Part shown: one piece after another, positions 14,808-16,150 of the stretch
Position numbering within the stretch: position 1 is the first letter of the stretch
How the letters are laid out: each line of letters opens with the position of its first letter
Assembly (NCBI GenBank): GCA_005879255.1
Contig: VBKY01000009.1
Span: forward strand, 1 to 16,150
Direction: 5' to 3'
Origin: Deltaproteobacteria bacterium
GTDB taxonomy: Bacteria > Desulfobacterota_B > Binatia > UBA9968
Length of the DNA: 16,150 bases
Notes under the pieces: model-generated
What the model was told of the DNA's origin: nothing
The model's database searches: none
The model's input: only the letters and a program-made list of their open reading frames with translations
Translations under genes and position numbers: made by a program

Positions 14808-16150
14808 ATGGCAGAAAAGGACAAGGAGTTTCTGAAAAACCTGCTCTCAATGTTCAAGGTGGAAGCGGACGAGCACCTTAAACTCACGACCGCCGGGCTG
14901 CTCGAATTGGAAAAAACATCGACAGCTGAAAAACAAATCATCATCGTCGAGAATATATTCCGGGAGGTGCACAGCCTCAAGGGTGCTGCCCGGGCGGTGA
15001 ACATGAAAGAGATGGAGACGCTCTGCCAGTCACTAGAAAACATCTTTGCCGCCTGGAAGCGCAAAGAGATCGGTCCTTCCCAGGCGCTCTTCGATGTACT
15101 TCACCAGGCCGTCGACAGGCTCGGTCGATTGCTGGCTCCGACAGACAGCGAAAATGCCGCAACCGGAAAGTCGCAGATTGGAGAACTCGGCGCCAGTCTG
15201 GAGAAACTACTCAACGAAGCTCGACCGCTGGTCGAATCCGATATCCCAACCAAAGACAAGCAAGAACATCTTGTGATTCAGAATCTCGAGCCTTCTCTCT
15301 CGCCGGTTGAGGAGAAGGCGACGCCGACAGAAACCGTGAGGATAGCAACGGCAAAGCTGGACGCGGTTCTCCTGAAAACGGAAGAGTTGCTTGCCGTAAA
15401 GCTCGCTACCAGCCAGCATGCCACGGAGTTGCGAGAGATTAACGCCGAAGTTGCCAGATGGAAACGGGAGTGGACAAAAATTCAACCCACGGTCGGGACG
15501 ATCCGGCGGAACTTGGAAAAGACGTCTATAAACGGCAGCGTGGCAAACGGACACCTCCCGAAAATCACCGAGTTTCTCGATTGGAACCTCCACGCCTTGA
15601 CAGGATTCGAGAGCAAACTGAAAGCCCTGGAGAGATCGGTGCAACAGGACCATCGGATTCTGGGAGGAATGGTGGATGATCTCCTGACAGACATGAAAAA
15701 GGCACTGATTCTCCCCGTCGGGTCGATCCTGGAGAGCTTTCCCCATCTGGTCCGCAACCTGTCCCGAGACCAAGCCAAGGACATGGAACTGGTTATCGAA
15801 GGAGGAGAAACCGAGATCGATAGGCGCATCCTCGAGGAAATCAAAGATCCTCTCCTTCACTTAGTCCGAAACTGCATTGACCACGGCATTGAGAAGCCGG
15901 AGGAACGAATACAGAAAAAGAAGTCTCCCCGCGGAATGATCCGGATCGTCATATCGCAGAAGGATAGCAGCAAGGCCGAGATCTTGCTCTCTGATGACGG
16001 TCGGGGAATCGACCTGGCGAAGGTACGAGCGTCTGCCCTAAAGCTCGACCTGATCACACCACAGCAAGCCGAGAGTCTCAGCAATCAAGAATCGCTGGCG
16101 CTTATTTTTGCCTCGGGAGTGTCTACCAGCGCGATGATTACGGATATTTC
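14808..16150 (+). CDS. cheA: CheA histidine kinase (partial, 3' end beyond the window)
   Basis: From ATG 14808 the frame stays open for 447 codons to the window edge. P1 (HPt, about 5-115) carries the phosphorylated histidine in FREVHSLKGAARA (His-55). A linker with no recognisable P2 leads to VRIATAKLDAVLLKTEELLA, the P3 dimerisation start (near 182-201). P3 is long, with a coiled-coil-like stretch to about 310, as in Frz/Wsp-type CheAs. The P4 kinase domain then shows LLHLVRNCIDHGIEKPEER (N box), LSDDGRGIDLAKVR (G1) and IFASGVSTS (F box). The sequence stops just before the glycine-rich GRGVG lid, so the CheW-like P5 and any fused receiver are not visible. No strong ribosome site precedes the start (GAAAG at 14796-14800). 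It phosphorylates an unseen response regulator. Confidence 0.93.
   Translation, partial: MAEKDKEFLKNLLSMFKVEADEHLKLTTAGLLELEKTSTAEKQIIIVENIFREVHSLKGAARAVNMKEMETLCQSLENIFAAWKRKEIGPSQALFDVLHQAVDRLGRLLAPTDSENAATGKSQIGELGASLEKLLNEARPLVESDIPTKDKQEHLVIQNLEPSLSPVEEKATPTETVRIATAKLDAVLLKTEELLAVKLATSQHATELREINAEVARWKREWTKIQPTVGTIRRNLEKTSINGSVANGHLPKITEFLDWNLHALTGFESKLKALERSVQQDHRILGGMVDDLLTDMKKALILPVGSILESFPHLVRNLSRDQAKDMELVIEGGETEIDRRILEEIKDPLLHLVRNCIDHGIEKPEERIQKKKSPRGMIRIVISQKDSSKAEILLSDDGRGIDLAKVRASALKLDLITPQQAESLSNQESLALIFASGVSTSAMITDI

Noticed and set aside
1..16150. CRISPR arrays, tRNA or rRNA genes, intrinsic terminators
   Set aside because: I saw no spaced direct repeats, no cloverleaf or rRNA core sequences, and no GC-rich hairpin followed by a T-run.

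Overview
The window looks like chromosomal DNA of an uncultured, moderately GC-rich Gram-negative bacterium. An outer-membrane TonB-dependent receptor, periplasmic proteins with signal peptides and a Wsp-like chemosensory cluster show the double membrane. Orphan NMT1/SsuA-type binding proteins, a UGSC-family selenoprotein and a DUF559 relic remind me of Desulfobacterota/Binatota/Tectomicrobia/Rokubacteria-type metagenome genomes, but nothing here fixes the phylum.

Left part (1-4579): a partial binding-protein gene leaves on the minus strand. Divergent from it is a gene (411-971) interrupted by an in-frame TGA inside a UGSC motif. A perfect 9-bp stem-loop follows 10 nt later, so I read this as a selenoprotein with a bacterial SECIS element. 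A decayed DUF559 nuclease gene, bounded by about 40-bp imperfect inverted repeats, lies between it and a 354-residue conserved protein of unknown function. Two more binding-protein genes follow; the first seems to lack its initial beta strand. No ABC permease or ATPase gene is present.

Middle (4580-5238): a stretch of about 650 bases with no convincing gene, apart from a weak small ORF abutting the next gene.

Right part (5239-16150): a chemosensory and signal-transduction island, all on the plus strand. It holds a hybrid histidine kinase (HAMP-HisKA-HATPase-REC-REC) split by a one-base frameshift, a possible receiver relic, CheW, CheR with TPRs, a TonB-dependent receptor, a YfiR-like periplasmic protein, a chemoreceptor with a CHASE8-like sensor, a second CheW with an N-terminal extension, and a CheA running off the end.

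The set CheW/CheR-TPR/MCP/CheW/CheA matches the Wsp (alternative cellular function) type rather than flagellar chemotaxis. The distinctive point is that TonB receptor, YfiR and receptor genes are fused tightly (13-nt overlap, then zero gap). YfiR normally represses YfiN, a CHASE8-HAMP-GGDEF cyclase. Here the partner has a similar sensor but a methyl-accepting output. I infer an envelope-sensing module, TonB receptor to YfiR to CHASE8-MCP to CheA, whose output regulator lies beyond position 16150.
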